A stretch of 64,000 nt of DNA, taken from Augochlora pura. Lineage: Eukaryota > Arthropoda > Insecta > Hymenoptera > Halictidae. This document shows positions 50,000 to 61,777 of the stretch, one piece after another (positions within the stretch are counted from its first letter, which is position 1; every line of letters begins with the position of its first letter). The notes beneath the pieces were generated by a model that had not been told where the DNA came from, made no database searches, and saw only the letters and a list, made by a program, of their open reading frames with translations. The position numbers and the translations under genes were made by a program. Location of the stretch: assembly GCF_028453695.1 (NCBI RefSeq), contig NC_135781.1, positions 7,638,779-7,702,778 of the forward strand. The letters run 5' to 3'.

Positions 50000-52900
50000 G
50001 CATTCCTCTTTCGAACAATCTTACCGATCGTCCTCCAGGATGCACCGACACCCACCTACCCATGGGTGTATATTCACGCGCCGCGGGAGCTCGCATAAAA
50101 CTGCTCCCGAGTTTGGTGGGGTCAGAGATCACGTTACCAACCGATAAAGATCTTACGTGAATGATTGTCGATGATATTTCACTTAAGGGATCGTCAAAGT
50201 CCATGCCGCGTGCACAGGCTGGTACCAGGAATTTCTCTGGTTGTATCAATCCTCCATCCTGATCCTGCTACTCGACGTGCTGCCTGATCGTGGACGATTT
50301 TTCGTCGGGCACGTTAGTATCTTGAAATGTTGCACAGCCGAGTATCCAATTATTGGCTGATCGTTGTAATTGCGCGAACAGCGTGAGTACACTTAGAAAT
50401 AAATACTGTGAGCCATCGTAATGGAAAGAGAACTAGTCTACAACTACACGATTTGCTACCAATAATACTAGCCAGAAACTTTCACTTATTGTTGCCTGAG
50501 GAACATCGTCGGGCCAATCGACAGCTAAACGAACATAAGCGCTGATTCGCCACCATTCGACATCTCTATTTCCTCTCAGACATTTTCATTGAAGACCGCA
50601 CGCAGGCTAGCGATAAAGCTACCATAAAACCTGTCGAAGACTGAACGATCACCGTTCTCTGATTACGTTGGGAATATATTAACTGTATCCGTGAAATCAT
50701 CGAATGTTGAGGTATCGTAAATTATGCACCTATGTTTTCTCTTTTCGTAAAAATTATAATATGTATACGTATTTATTTATCACGTTCTCTAACGACTAAC
50801 GTTATCGATACTCAGTGTTTTGGATTACAATTTTGATGATAATTATTATATTGCGAGATATTCGCTGTTCTTTTTATGTCTATGTTTGTATAAGTAAATT
50901 GAGCTGTGAGGTTTAAATTGACAAGCCATACTATTTCCTTTCCATCGACGTTCAGTTCACGTTTCTCAATTTCAGTGTATGCCTCAGCAGTGGGGTTGCG
51001 CCATTCCATTTAATTAACTAAACGTAGCATAAGTCGATAAACAGCACGTATCGACAATAAACTTACCACCGTCTCCGTCGATGCTGATAAGACTCCATCA
51101 TGGCCTGCCCCTTACCCACTTTTATATCAGTAGCTGCGGTCGAAAGCACCTTCACGCCCACGTTCCTCCATACACCGGTGAAAGAAACTACACACGTACG
51201 TGCCGCCGATTCGAGACGCTCGTCGGTAACGACAGAAACACCCTACAATGAAACATCGAATTTATTATTTATCAGTAGGACGCCTTGCTATGATTACGTA
51301 ATTTTTCCATTTCCGTATAATGCAATGGAACTTGAGTTCGCGGAACAAGAGCATTTTTCAATGTACGTTCATTACCGATCACTCTCATTTGTGAACTCAC
51401 CAGTGAGGGTATACTTTATATTTATAAACCAATTGACTGTTGTACAACATATTTATTAATTAATGCGACACATTTCGAAGTACTCTTAAATCTATATGGT
51501 AACGTACGATGCATAAAAAGTTGGATAAAAGTCAAAGCAGATTTCTTATTTCTCAGCCAATTGAATGATTTTATCATATCTATGCACTGATAAATGTACA
51601 CAAATAGCTCTAGTTTTGGAAACCCCATTTTTCTTCTGGCGAGTTGTAAAAAAATAATCTGGTTCTCGTAATAGGGTGATTCAAGATAAAGAAACTGGAT
51701 TTTGATGAAGAACCGCATGGTGTGCTGTGAATGATTCAATAAATTGGAGTACAATAGGTCAAACGTGAAGATTACAAACTGTGGTGTTCGTGAACATAAA
51801 TTATGAACAGAGGTCTTCCGTTCTGACGTCCGAATGTCTTTTTGCCCATAGTAGTATCAATTAGGTATAAAAATACTCAAACCGAACATAAGTCATCCTG
51901 TACAGCTGAAGTATAAAATGGCTTCCGTTGCTCTCGATTTGAAATTTCGAGGAACAACGATTGCATGTCACTGTATATAAAGTATATTATAGTTACTCGG
52001 TTACGCAATACATTATCTGCGATTATGGTGCTTTTCTTTATTCAACACTGTTTTAATTACTTGTTGCGCGTTCGAGATACTTCGCGTTTCATTGACGTAT
52101 GCAACTAATAGAAATTTTATTTGACAAACTTACAAATTGCCAGGATTGCTATAACTGTCAGCATAATTTGATCGCAATTGAACAATTTTCTTTCGCTTTT
52201 CGCTGATCTCTTTGTCTAGAAGTATCAATTTTATCTTCCGTAGTGTAAGCAAAATTATCAAATTTATCACCGTTATTAATAATTTCAAGGCTCTATATGA
52301 CAACGTTGCACACGCTGAACCACACTTCATAGTTATCTGTAATTTCAAGTACGATACCAATAGATGAATTTTCGATACGGTTGGTCGATATTCGGCACGA
52401 TAACCGTATAAACAAAGATACTCTAAATCTATATTTATAAAAAGGTGTGTGGACTTAAACCACGATCGGAGAGAACGATCTCAGCCAGTGGTTTCCTTAT
52501 ATTTTCCGCCCTGACTGATACAACATCAAGAACATCTTACATCTGCTAATCCTACGCGATTTATACAATCGTATTCTTAATCTTCCACGGTGTCACTTTT
52601 GCCATAAATGCGCAAAACCCGGAGCCCATATATCGCCGTGAGATAATGAAATTTAATCAGCGTTCGTTTGCATTACACGCTGTTCCGTTCCAGTTGCGAC
52701 TGACTGATAGCGGTAATTCCGCGGCTGCAACACCTACGACCATTTATAATTCGCGAGGCCTAAAATCGCGGCTTCTGTGTGCGTAATGCAGTCGATGCGT
52801 CTTGGTCGTTGGTTGTCGGACTCTTGACTCGATTTCGCGACCGCAGCTCGGGAGATATATCTTTCCTGATTTCCTTCCCTGTCGTTCCTTCTCTAACCCC

Positions 52901-53223
52901 TCCTGGCTTCCTTCTTCTTAGCCTTAGCCGGTGTTTCCGTCTCCCTCGGCTCCGAGCACGCCGGCTACCTTTCCTCTTTGTTACCCGTCCCTCTCACCCT
53001 TTCCGCGGTTCTGCCGATTCTCCCTTCTCTGCCCGTCCCGCCAATGGGACAGGGAGATAGCAGACCCCATCGAGGAGACAACATAAAGATTTAAGACTCC
53101 GAGATGCGCCAATAAACATGCTGCGGCCGTGCAGTCAGCCTGCGCTTCTCTACTGCGTTCGCTTCTGTTCCGTTTCATTCGCTTCCGCTCGCTCCAGCTC
53201 CGCTCTCCACTCCGCTCCGTCGC

Positions 53224-53265
53224 GACTCCGACTCCGACTCCAACTCCGACTCCGACTCCGACTCC
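53224..53265. repeat. (CTCCGA)n hexanucleotide repeat
   Basis: About seven units occur, one with CTCCAA. Confidence 0.93.
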
Positions 53266-54703
53266 AGGGGCCTCTGTTCCGTTCCGTTCCGCTTTGTTCT
53301 GTTCTGTTGTGTTCTGTTTCACAGTCAACACATTGGCCGAACATATCGTGTCCGTGTGTCCGCATGAGACCGCCCCTCCGGCCGGCGCGGTGCAGCGTGC
53401 ACACGAGGATGCAGGTTACCTTTCCGTGTACACGTGGTGCCACTGCACCGCTGCGTAACGTGCCTCGAAAAGTGTCTCGATGCGTATGCAGATATGCGAC
53501 GTTAGCATGAATAGTATCTAGATCCAGCGGAGGATAACCCGCCGCGATATCGGGAGATTCAAACACCGAGCCAGGGATTTTTCGAAACGACCGGCCATAG
53601 GAATGGTCATTTCTCTCTCCCCGTAACGAGCAGGAAACGCGCATAAAGAACAAGCGCATAATTATCGTATAGCTAGGCCCCGAAAGACCCGTCAACCTTT
53701 GTCCCTCTGTATATGTGTATACGTATTCCGTTTACGCGAGGATCGTCGAATCGATCTCCGGTCTGTGTTCCTCCCACGAACGAAATCAACGACCTCCGCG
53801 TGAAAGAGTCGCCGTCAAAGAGGAACAGGCCTTCCGGATAACGAGGCAGTAGTACACCTGCCGCGTACGTAGAGGATGCAGGACACGCTGGAAAGTTTTC
53901 AATACGCGGAGGATCGTACACCGCAAAAGATCGGAAGGACGTTGGTCAACCAAGCGGCAAGGAACTTGATGGTGGACCCGTTGCTGCTTCTGCTTCAGCT
54001 TCAGCTTCTGCCGTTGCTACTGCTCAGGCTCCTTCTACTTTTGCCTGTCCTCTCGCTCTCCCGGCACCGCTTATTTATTCCTCTCTCTGTCGCTGCCTCC
54101 CTTTCTTCTTTGGCTCCTTCTTTATTTCTGTCTTTTTGCCCGTTTTCTGCTTCCGCAAACGGCAGCCGCTTATTTATACCCCGTCTTTGCATCGTACGGG
54201 AGCGAGCGAGGGCGCTCTCGCGTTTACTCGCTATTGCCGTTCCCTGTCGCTTCTGTGTCCGCCTCGCCGATACTCTCCGGCACTCCGGCACCGTTTTACT
54301 CGCTCCCGCGCCCATCGGCCAGCCTCTGTGCCTCTCCCTCGCGTTTAGCGAAACATCAACGGCAAGACACTTTGCTCGCGAACACCGCGAGAGCCAATTC
54401 CGCGACTGCATCACCTGTCAACAAGGAATCGTGTTCCAACAGGTCTATATTACATGCAGCATACGGTTAGTGGGTTACTCTTCCCCGATCCTCTGCTTTT
54501 GGGATAGCATCGCGCATTATGCCGTGCACACTTTCTTTTTTTTAGGCAATATGCAGATCAGCGAACAGCTGATTTTCATTGGCACAATGGTATTCGCATT
54601 TTCTACCGTACCAGCGGTTAATACGTGATTAATCCCCGATCATAGTTCTGTTTAAGTAAAATAAGCAAAATGCACATTTTCTGCTACAATTTCCTGAATT
54701 TTG

Positions 54704-54731
54704 TCATGAATGCATAAAATCCGCAATTTAA
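54704..54731 (+). repeat. Copy of dispersed motif (TGCATAAAGATCCGCAATTT family)
   Basis: It reads GTCATGAATGCATAAAATCC followed by GCAATTTA, close to the copy at 11381-11410. Confidence 0.5.
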
Positions 54732-55960
54732 ACGTAACTACCAAATCTAAATAATAAAAGATTTAAAAATGGTTGTGTAAATTGATTACATCTTCGAGAC
54801 AACTTGTATAGACATCAATTGTGCTGTATTATAAAATATCTTAACCCGTTTCTTAATCTTGGACTTAAGACTAGAATCACAAAACTAGATAATACATAAT
54901 CTATCAAATCGAATCAATCAACGAGAAATCGTTAAAGCCTTTTTAAAAAGACCATACAGGTGATTAATCTCCACCGGTGCTAATAATCTCATGACTCAAT
55001 ATACTGTCATCGAAATGCAAAGAACTTACGGGTAACAATTTCCGGCCGGATTTCGATAGCGGCGCGGAGGACATAGACTGCCCGCGTCGGAAGGAAAATA
55101 GGGAAAAAAAGGAGACGACGTAGAAGAACCAGATCGCGAAATAGCACAGTGATCGAAGCGCAGTACGAACTATGGTTTGTGCGCGCTCCTGCGAAAGATC
55201 CGAGAAGCCGAACAAATAAATGCTGAAAAGAGGAACAAAACCGACATTATGTGGCATTAACATACAAAGTATGTCAGACCTGCGGTCCGGAGGCATAACA
55301 TAGTATCGCAGCGTTCGCATACCCCGCCCGCTTCGCTGTGACCAGAAGGAGGAACAGAGCGGTTGAAAAAAGACACCGATCCCAAAAGCGGTGAACAGAG
55401 AGAGAACCAGGGAAGAGGTGGGAAGGGAAGAAGGACAAAAGGGGAAAAAGAGGGAAGGAGTGGTCGTCGAATGTGTTCAAGCAGAACGGTAAAACGTGAA
55501 CGGGGGAAAGAGATAGCGGAATGATGAACGCAGAAAGGTGTGCGTGCTACGGAAAAGGAGTAAGGAAGCGACCGACGAAAGATGAGGGAGAAGGAGAGAA
55601 TCGCAAAGCAGCGGAGAGGAGCCCCCAGAGCCCAGCGTTTACGCTATTCGTAGTCCCCCGAAGTCCCGTCCCATCGTTTCGTTGTCCTCGAGTGTGCCAC
55701 GCGGTGCGGCGTAACGCAAAAGGGTCCCAGAGCAGGAGCAGAGTAACAGAACGCGCAGGAAAGGGAAAGATCCGAAGGCAGCCGATGGCAAAACGAAAAA
55801 TCGGCCCGCATATATCGAGTCGGCCTGCGACGACGCCGACGACGAGGATAAGGACGACGACGACGGCAGCGGCGGCCGTAGCGGCTGCGGTAGCGGCGGC
55901 GGAAGGCGGCGGCATCGGTACGAGACACACACAAAACGAAGGATTCCTTGTGTCTTGTGT

Positions 55961-58180
55961 CCCTGCTGCCTACTACTCTCCCAGTTGCTTGCCACTAGCA
56001 AAGTCTCTCGCTACTATCTACTACATTTACAATCAACCTGCTATGATATTCATCTCATTCTTCATTATTTTTTACTTCGTTGCCAGTCGAAGGGCTCGCA
56101 GCGTTAACCAGACATCAATTGCCTTTTCTTGATACACTAAAATTACTCCTTATTGAGGCAGCTCCTTGTGATTTTCAAAATTTTTCGGTTCCTTCGTTTG
56201 GTGGTCGAACGAGTTAACATATCTCATACGTTTGGAGTTCAAACGAATTTATAGAATTCATATAAATTTATAACGAAATAGAGCTTATAAATTTAAAACA
56301 CATTTACAGAACCTACATAAATTTGCAACAAATTAATAGAATTCACGTAAATCTGGAACAGAATAGAACTTATATAAATATAAGAGCATTTCAATGTTTC
56401 ACTAGAACGTTACTACATAACTGTGATTATCTACATTCCCAATCAATCAGCTATGATGATCGTCTAATTCCCCATTATTTTATATGTTCCGAAAGTTCGC
56501 AGCGATAAGAAAACAGGGAATGACTTCTGTTGATCTATCGGAATTACTCGAAAGTGGAGTTGTCTACTTATTGCACTAACTCTTTTAGTTCTCGAATATT
56601 TAACTTATTTTCCTCATTGTACTAAAAGAAGATGGCTGCACTTGATAATTGATTGTGTCCAATCAATCTGCAATGATATTTGTCTCTATTCGCTGTCGTT
56701 ATATTTTTATATCGCTGCGACGAGTCCGTAATGTTAAAGAAGCGCCACTTTTTACACATTTTTTATTTTTTACAAAATGTTAAAAGCTTCATTTAGCACA
56801 TTTACTATCACCAATTTCTCGCTGCTTTTCTTTATTCTTAAAATGTTTCATTAAATCCTGAGTTCATGTAAAGTTCAAATCGTGAACGTCATATTAGTGA
56901 CGCTATTAACGAATGCGTTAATTATAATAAATCTACCGAACCCTTAAAACTGATAGGTTTTGAATTTTCTAATCTACGATAATTTCGATTATAAAGATGC
57001 ATTTACGAGAAATTTATTATACACGGCTTTATTGGATTTTAACAATTAATACAATTAATAAAATTTTATTTTCGTAACTATAAGAAATACGTTTACTAAA
57101 AGTATCAACACTTATTGGAATATTTTATACATTACTGTGAAACAAACAACACAGTTTTTGCGTTACAAAAATATCTTAATTCTTTTATTTCTACACTGTA
57201 TTACTATTCCAAGAGATCCCTTCTTATTTATGTTACTTTTCCTTTAGACGATGCCGTTATACGGAAATTGTCTGTACCTCTAAATATAATTAATTGATTC
57301 TAAAGATTTATATGTATTCTTCTAATACAATTTTAAAATTGGAATTAAATAAACATTTATTAATTTTCTTAGCAGAAGCAATACGTTAAGAATCTGATAA
57401 AAATTTCATTCAATCTCATGCACATTTTGATCTTATTATGATGTGCGTGTTTAATGCTTATCAACGACTTCGCATCACTTGCATTGCTTCCGCTTATGAT
57501 TGGACTAATTAATTACTAATGAAAATTTTTATGTGTGACCAAATTCTATTAAAATAATATACAAAATTTTAATTATTTACAAGGAGTGTCTCATCTTAAT
57601 ACATCTAAAAGAAAAATACTGTCAGTTTTAATTTCATCATGAAAATCTGCAGTTGTATATAATCAAAATATGCTGATATCATTAAAATAGATAGTTGATA
57701 AAAATTATATTTGTTATATTTAAAAGTAGTATGCCGATAGTACGTTAGTTAAAAAACACTATGTTTTTAAGTAATATGTAAATTCTTGTAATATGATTTC
57801 AAAAATATATTATAAAAATTACTAATTATAGTTCAAAAGTATAAAATTTATTTTCGCAGACTTCCCAGGTCTAAAACATGTTAAGTTCAGATAAATGTGA
57901 ATACAATTTTTCTCTGTAATATTCTATAGTATTTGTGGGAAACACTTTTTTGGAGTAGTTAAAATGAAACACCTAATATAAAATATGTAATACTTATAAT
58001 TACTACATTTATTAACCTAATAATATATTTACATTAATTTCATAGACAAGTGGTTTAACTAATAACCAATTATATGTATAGTTTATTTGTAAAATTATTA
58101 TATATATATATGTATTAAATTATTAATTATTATATTAAATATTTATATAATAATATTATATATATATATTTATAAAACTC
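55961..58180. other. AT-rich intergenic DNA downstream of Gclm
   Basis: Very AT-rich, with AT tracts near 58095-58175. No supported gene. Confidence 0.6.
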
Positions 58181-58186
58181 TTTATT
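58181..58186 (-). terminator. Gclm: Gclm polyadenylation signal
   Basis: AATAAA on the minus strand lies about 40 nt after the Gclm stop codon. Confidence 0.6.
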
Positions 58187-58225
58187 CGTAAAATTAAAAC
58201 GATTATAATTATGTGAATATAATTT

Positions 58226-59384
58226 TTATGTTGTTTTGTTCATGCACACTAGGTATCCCTTTGAAGATAAAATGCCACGGCACTTTACATGAATTTGATA
58301 TCTGGAAACCCAGTGTATCTTGGCATCACCATTAAATATTTTGTCTAATTCTTTATCAGGAAGAATTTCTATAAATAAAACAAAATATGTACAGTGCATA
58401 TTTACAAAATTTTGTTCCCAAATAAAAAGAACTTACGGCCAGGGTCGTTATGTGTTAATAATTGTACATCATTCTCCTTTGTAAATGCTTGTAAAACTGG
58501 TGGTACAACACAGCATGTAGCTAAAGTAACTTGTACAATGTTAGGCTTTACCTGTGTGAATGGAAATGCAATATAAGATCCATGTATTAAATATTGCATA
58601 AGTAGTTAGTAAAAATGTAGTAATTGCCAGAATCTTACTTTTGCCCATTGAAATAAGTCAATAAATACATCTGTACTAACATCACTTAAACCAACACTCG
58701 ATAATTTACCAAGTTCAACATATTCCTCTACTCCAGTCCATAACTGTTTCAAAGATGATAACAAATCTTCAGAAGTTTCTATGACTGAATAAGCAATTAC
58801 TAAAGACTCAATTGCATTTGTATTCAAGTAATTGCAAACTATAAAATAAGACATTCGAAAATAAATAATATAAACCAAATGAAACTGTTATCTGCAATGA
58901 TGAATTCAAAATTTTATACCTGCATCTATAGCTTCTTTCAATAAATTGACGTTGGGTGAAGACATAAAAACTTTCACAGTGATTTTAATTTCTTCTCTGT
59001 TAATATCTTGCAAAGCATTATCTTTTTTTCCTTTAATCTAAAAACACATCAATTTTTCAGAGGTATGTATAGCAATATATTCATTTCAAATTACAATGGC
59101 AAAATATTTATACGTACAATCACTGGATTTTCTCCACTACTTTCACTATCTTGAAGAACAATTTTTAATGTTTCAATCAACTGTAAAAATATTTTGTAAA
59201 TGTCATAGTGACAGTACCTTTAAAGATTAGAGTAGACATAACCTCCAGAATTATTAATTTTAATTTTATTTTAAAGAAATTTTTATAGACTTACTTCGTC
59301 TGTAGGATTCTGGCTCGTTTTTGTTTTAGGTTCATTCAAGGAAAGTATATTTCCCGTATATATTAACACATTCTTTGACAACAT
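58226..59384 (-). CDS. Gclm: Glutamate-cysteine ligase regulatory (modifier) subunit
   Basis: GCLM binds the catalytic subunit of glutamate-cysteine ligase in the cytosol and raises its activity in the rate-limiting step of glutathione synthesis. It has an aldo-keto-reductase-like fold. Six minus-strand coding exons join in phase: 59384-59295, 59180-59118, 59037-58920, 58838-58639, 58551-58437 and 58368-58226. All have GT..AG borders, giving 242 residues plus stop. Family blocks: IYTGNILSLNE (start), EEIKITVKVF, AIESLVIAYS, LSSVGLSDVS, WAKVKPNIVQVTLATCCVVP, QLLTHNDP and, near the end, VKCRGILSSKGYLV. The start is the ATG at 59384; the nearby upstream ATG (59393) is in another frame and soon stops. 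The protein is a little shorter than vertebrate GCLM (about 274). Assignment is strong. Confidence 0.96.
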
Positions 59385-61095
59385 GCTGTTGCATACAATT
59401 TCAAAAGTAATAACGAAACGTGTATCAGATGATACCTAAGCGAACTTATAACGGAAACTGCTATAAAACTTTCATAGATTGCGTTCAGTTGAGTCTAATT
59501 AAGTCTAATCACGAATGACTCATCTAACATTGTGACTAGACAATTTCTGCCTGAAGATAACGTCATGATATCTAACTTAAAATTTTTCTGTAATAAGCAT
59601 CCATGTTATCAAGGTTTTAGTATTCTTGATTTTTATTTTAATTCAGAATTTAGTAAAAAAAAAATCTGTGTCGAACTCTGCAATTGATATGTGAGTGGAA
59701 AAATAAGAGTAATTACAAAAATATGTCGTTATTAAAAAATCGTGAACACATTAATTTTTATAAACGAAATTAGATTATTTATTTGCATTAGTGTCGTAGA
59801 AGTTTGTGAAATAAAATCTAAACGTTAGGGTAACATTTTTTTCTCTTATTTGAATGACCACTACTGTATTCAATAACTATTCATAAATAATTCATAAGCA
59901 ATAAGTACAATATTTCTTTTTTATCAATCTATAAATTTTGCTATGTGTTACTATTTCATTAAACAAGGATACGAGAAGTTTTATATCATTTATCGTAGCG
60001 ACATATTTTAAAAAGTAACGTTACCGTTATCTTTCAGACCAGACGCAATCTCCATCGAGGTTTTATGACCAGGAGTTGATTTTAAATTTAACTTACGAGT
60101 GTTATAGAATATTCTTTAAAGTAGCAAACTCTTGTTAACATATTTTCGTATGATCTTTCCAAATTTGTAAATTTTCAAGTATTATTTACAGAAATCATTG
60201 CCGGTACGATATAGACATAATATCTCCATCACGTTTTATTAACCAATAGTAGGAGAGAATACGAAGTGCCGCAAGAGTTTGGAGAACATAATGTCTTTTT
60301 TAGAAATATACTAACGAATAATACGTGCAATGCAATCATTAATTTCCGAGTAATTCTTTTACAAGTATGAAAATTCAAACGCAGAGTACACTTATGAAGG
60401 TGGTATATATAAATATATGTACTTGCATCGATAACTTGTATCTTCTCCAAATTGAATAGAATGCTATTATAATATTGAAAATGTAATATTATAGAAAAAT
60501 GTACTTAAAAAATATACGCAATTTCTTGAACTTTTATATTTATTATTATACGTACATATTATATTTTCTTGTTAGCGTCGCATGATACGTGGGGCATAGA
60601 AAGACATTATTAAGTAGTAGACACTATTCTGCACCGGCTATCGATTCGATGATGTTCCATGACCATAAACAAAAAAACGCTGCAATTGGATGGACATCGC
60701 GTAGAGGGGTTAGATGTGAAATATCAACAAGAGGGGAAACATAAAATAATAACAGGAGAATACTGCAGATATTGAGGAAATAATTTTACATATTGCGTAT
60801 TAATACACTTCTAGATAAAATTTGCTTCTAAACGCCTTCGTGTGTCTCCCAAATTACGTAACACAATTTACGGATGCGTACATACTCAAAACTGAACGAT
60901 GGAGTTTCACCTCAATAAGTAATATATTTCATGACTCTGATCTCTCCATAATCTATCTATAAAATACATGCACTGTGGTGGGAACTGTGACGTGCAAAAA
61001 GTAACTTGAATCCTGTTTATCTTTGATAGCTCGGCACTTCACATTTAAAGTACGCGTCGTAAAGAGGTACTAGATTTCTGAAAATACAAAATAAA
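59385..61095. promoter_or_regulatory. Divergent promoter region between Gclm and Tmem14c
   Basis: The two genes are head to head, 1.7 kb between start codons, so both promoters must lie here. The interval is AT-rich with no coding sequence I can support. A possible stress-responsive site is listed separately. Confidence 0.6.
59516..59522. promoter_or_regulatory. AP-1 / CncC-Maf-like site TGACTCA
   Basis: A palindromic TGACTCA lies about 130 bp upstream of the Gclm start codon. Glutathione-synthesis genes are typical targets of Nrf2/CncC, whose sites contain a TGACTCA-like core. The GC half of a full antioxidant response element is absent, so the role is uncertain. Confidence 0.3.
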
Positions 61096-61777
61096 ATGCC
61101 TTTCGATATAGTTGCATACTCATATGCAGCTGCGGTAGCGGGAGGTGGCATACTGGGCTATGTAAAGTCATGTAAGTTAAATATTTTGAACATATTCATT
61201 TTTTTAGCCGATATACAAATAAGTTTAACCTGCATAACTTTAATGTTACTATTTCTACCTACGAGTTTATCTATTTTAAAAACTCCACATTACAATATGC
61301 AATTAGAGGTATCATCCTTTAACTGTTAAAACTTAACATTAATAGGCTGTGGTATAATTGACCATGACTTTTAAAACACCAATAAAAGCAAAGAAAAAAT
61401 AATAATTTACTTTTTCAGAGAAAAATCTAACTTAACTTTATTTTCTAAAGCTTCCATTCCATCTCTTGGTGCTGGACTTCTTTTTGGATCCATTTTGGGT
61501 TATGGAGCTTATCAGACTTCGGCAGACCCTACCAATGTAGGAGTGCTCTTAGGAGCTAGTACAACTCTTGGTGGAATTATGGGATATCGATTTTACAATA
61601 CTGGTAAAATAATGCCAGCAGGAGTAATCACCTTGCTCAGGTATTGTTTTTATTAACATCATTTTTCTATGTTAATAATCACTGTTGTATTAATAAATTT
61701 CATTTCTTTTCAGTGCTGCAATGATTATAAGAACTATGACAAGATACTTCACAACACCTCCTATGAAAACACAATAA
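61096..61777 (+). CDS. Tmem14c: Transmembrane protein 14C homologue
   Basis: TMEM14 proteins are small four-helix membrane proteins; TMEM14C sits in the inner mitochondrial membrane and supports haem synthesis, probably in porphyrinogen transport. Exons 61096-61171, 61451-61640 and 61714-61777 join in phase to 109 residues, close to the 112 of human TMEM14C. Family signatures are MPFDIVAYSYAAAVAGGGIL at the start, SIPSLGAGLLFGSILGYGAY after the first junction, and GGIMGYRFYNTGKIMPAG. The last exon ends in TPPMKTQ. Intron 1 starts at GTAAGT (61172). A pyrimidine-rich CAG at 61417-61419 would create an immediate stop, so the TTTTCTAAAG acceptor ending at 61450 must be used. It is divergently arranged with Gclm. 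Confidence 0.95.

Larger units (their letters stand above)
46441..52700. other. AT-rich region with transposon-like relics, no gene recognised
   Basis: It contains a nested palindrome (46600-46670), an inverted-repeat pair (49139-49154 / 49984-49999) with an inverted motif pair between its ends, and a transposon-end-like sequence near 51660-51700. Several copies of the dispersed motif are also present. No transposase is readable. Confidence 0.5.
52750..55960. promoter_or_regulatory. GC-rich, CpG-dense island (candidate promoter region)
   Basis: This is a fourth CG-rich block, with a CTCCGA hexamer tract (53224-53265), CT-rich sequence (52860-53040), Leu-codon-rich sequence (53960-54330) and GACGAC/GGCGGC runs (55830-55920). 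The long plus-strand frames at 53876-54628 and 55521-56132 are compositionally biased and overlapped by open antisense frames, so I do not call them genes. Confidence 0.3.

Noticed and set aside
50812..51009. 65-codon minus-strand ORF beginning MEWRNPTAEAYTEIEKREL
   Set aside because: First half looks protein-like but there is no family match, no clear splice border, and the second half is AT-rich; too weak to call.
53150..53695. 181-codon minus-strand ORF
   Set aside because: Its C-terminal half is the Ser-Arg reading of the CTCCGA repeat and it overlaps open plus-strand frames.
55521..56132. 203-codon plus-strand ORF
   Set aside because: Crosses GACGAC and GGCGGC repeats (Thr and Ala runs); antisense frames are also open; no domain.
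58402..58599. Single-frame readings at 58402-58599 and 58606-58878 as separate genes
   Set aside because: They are exons 5 and 4 of Gclm read through into introns; the spliced model explains both.
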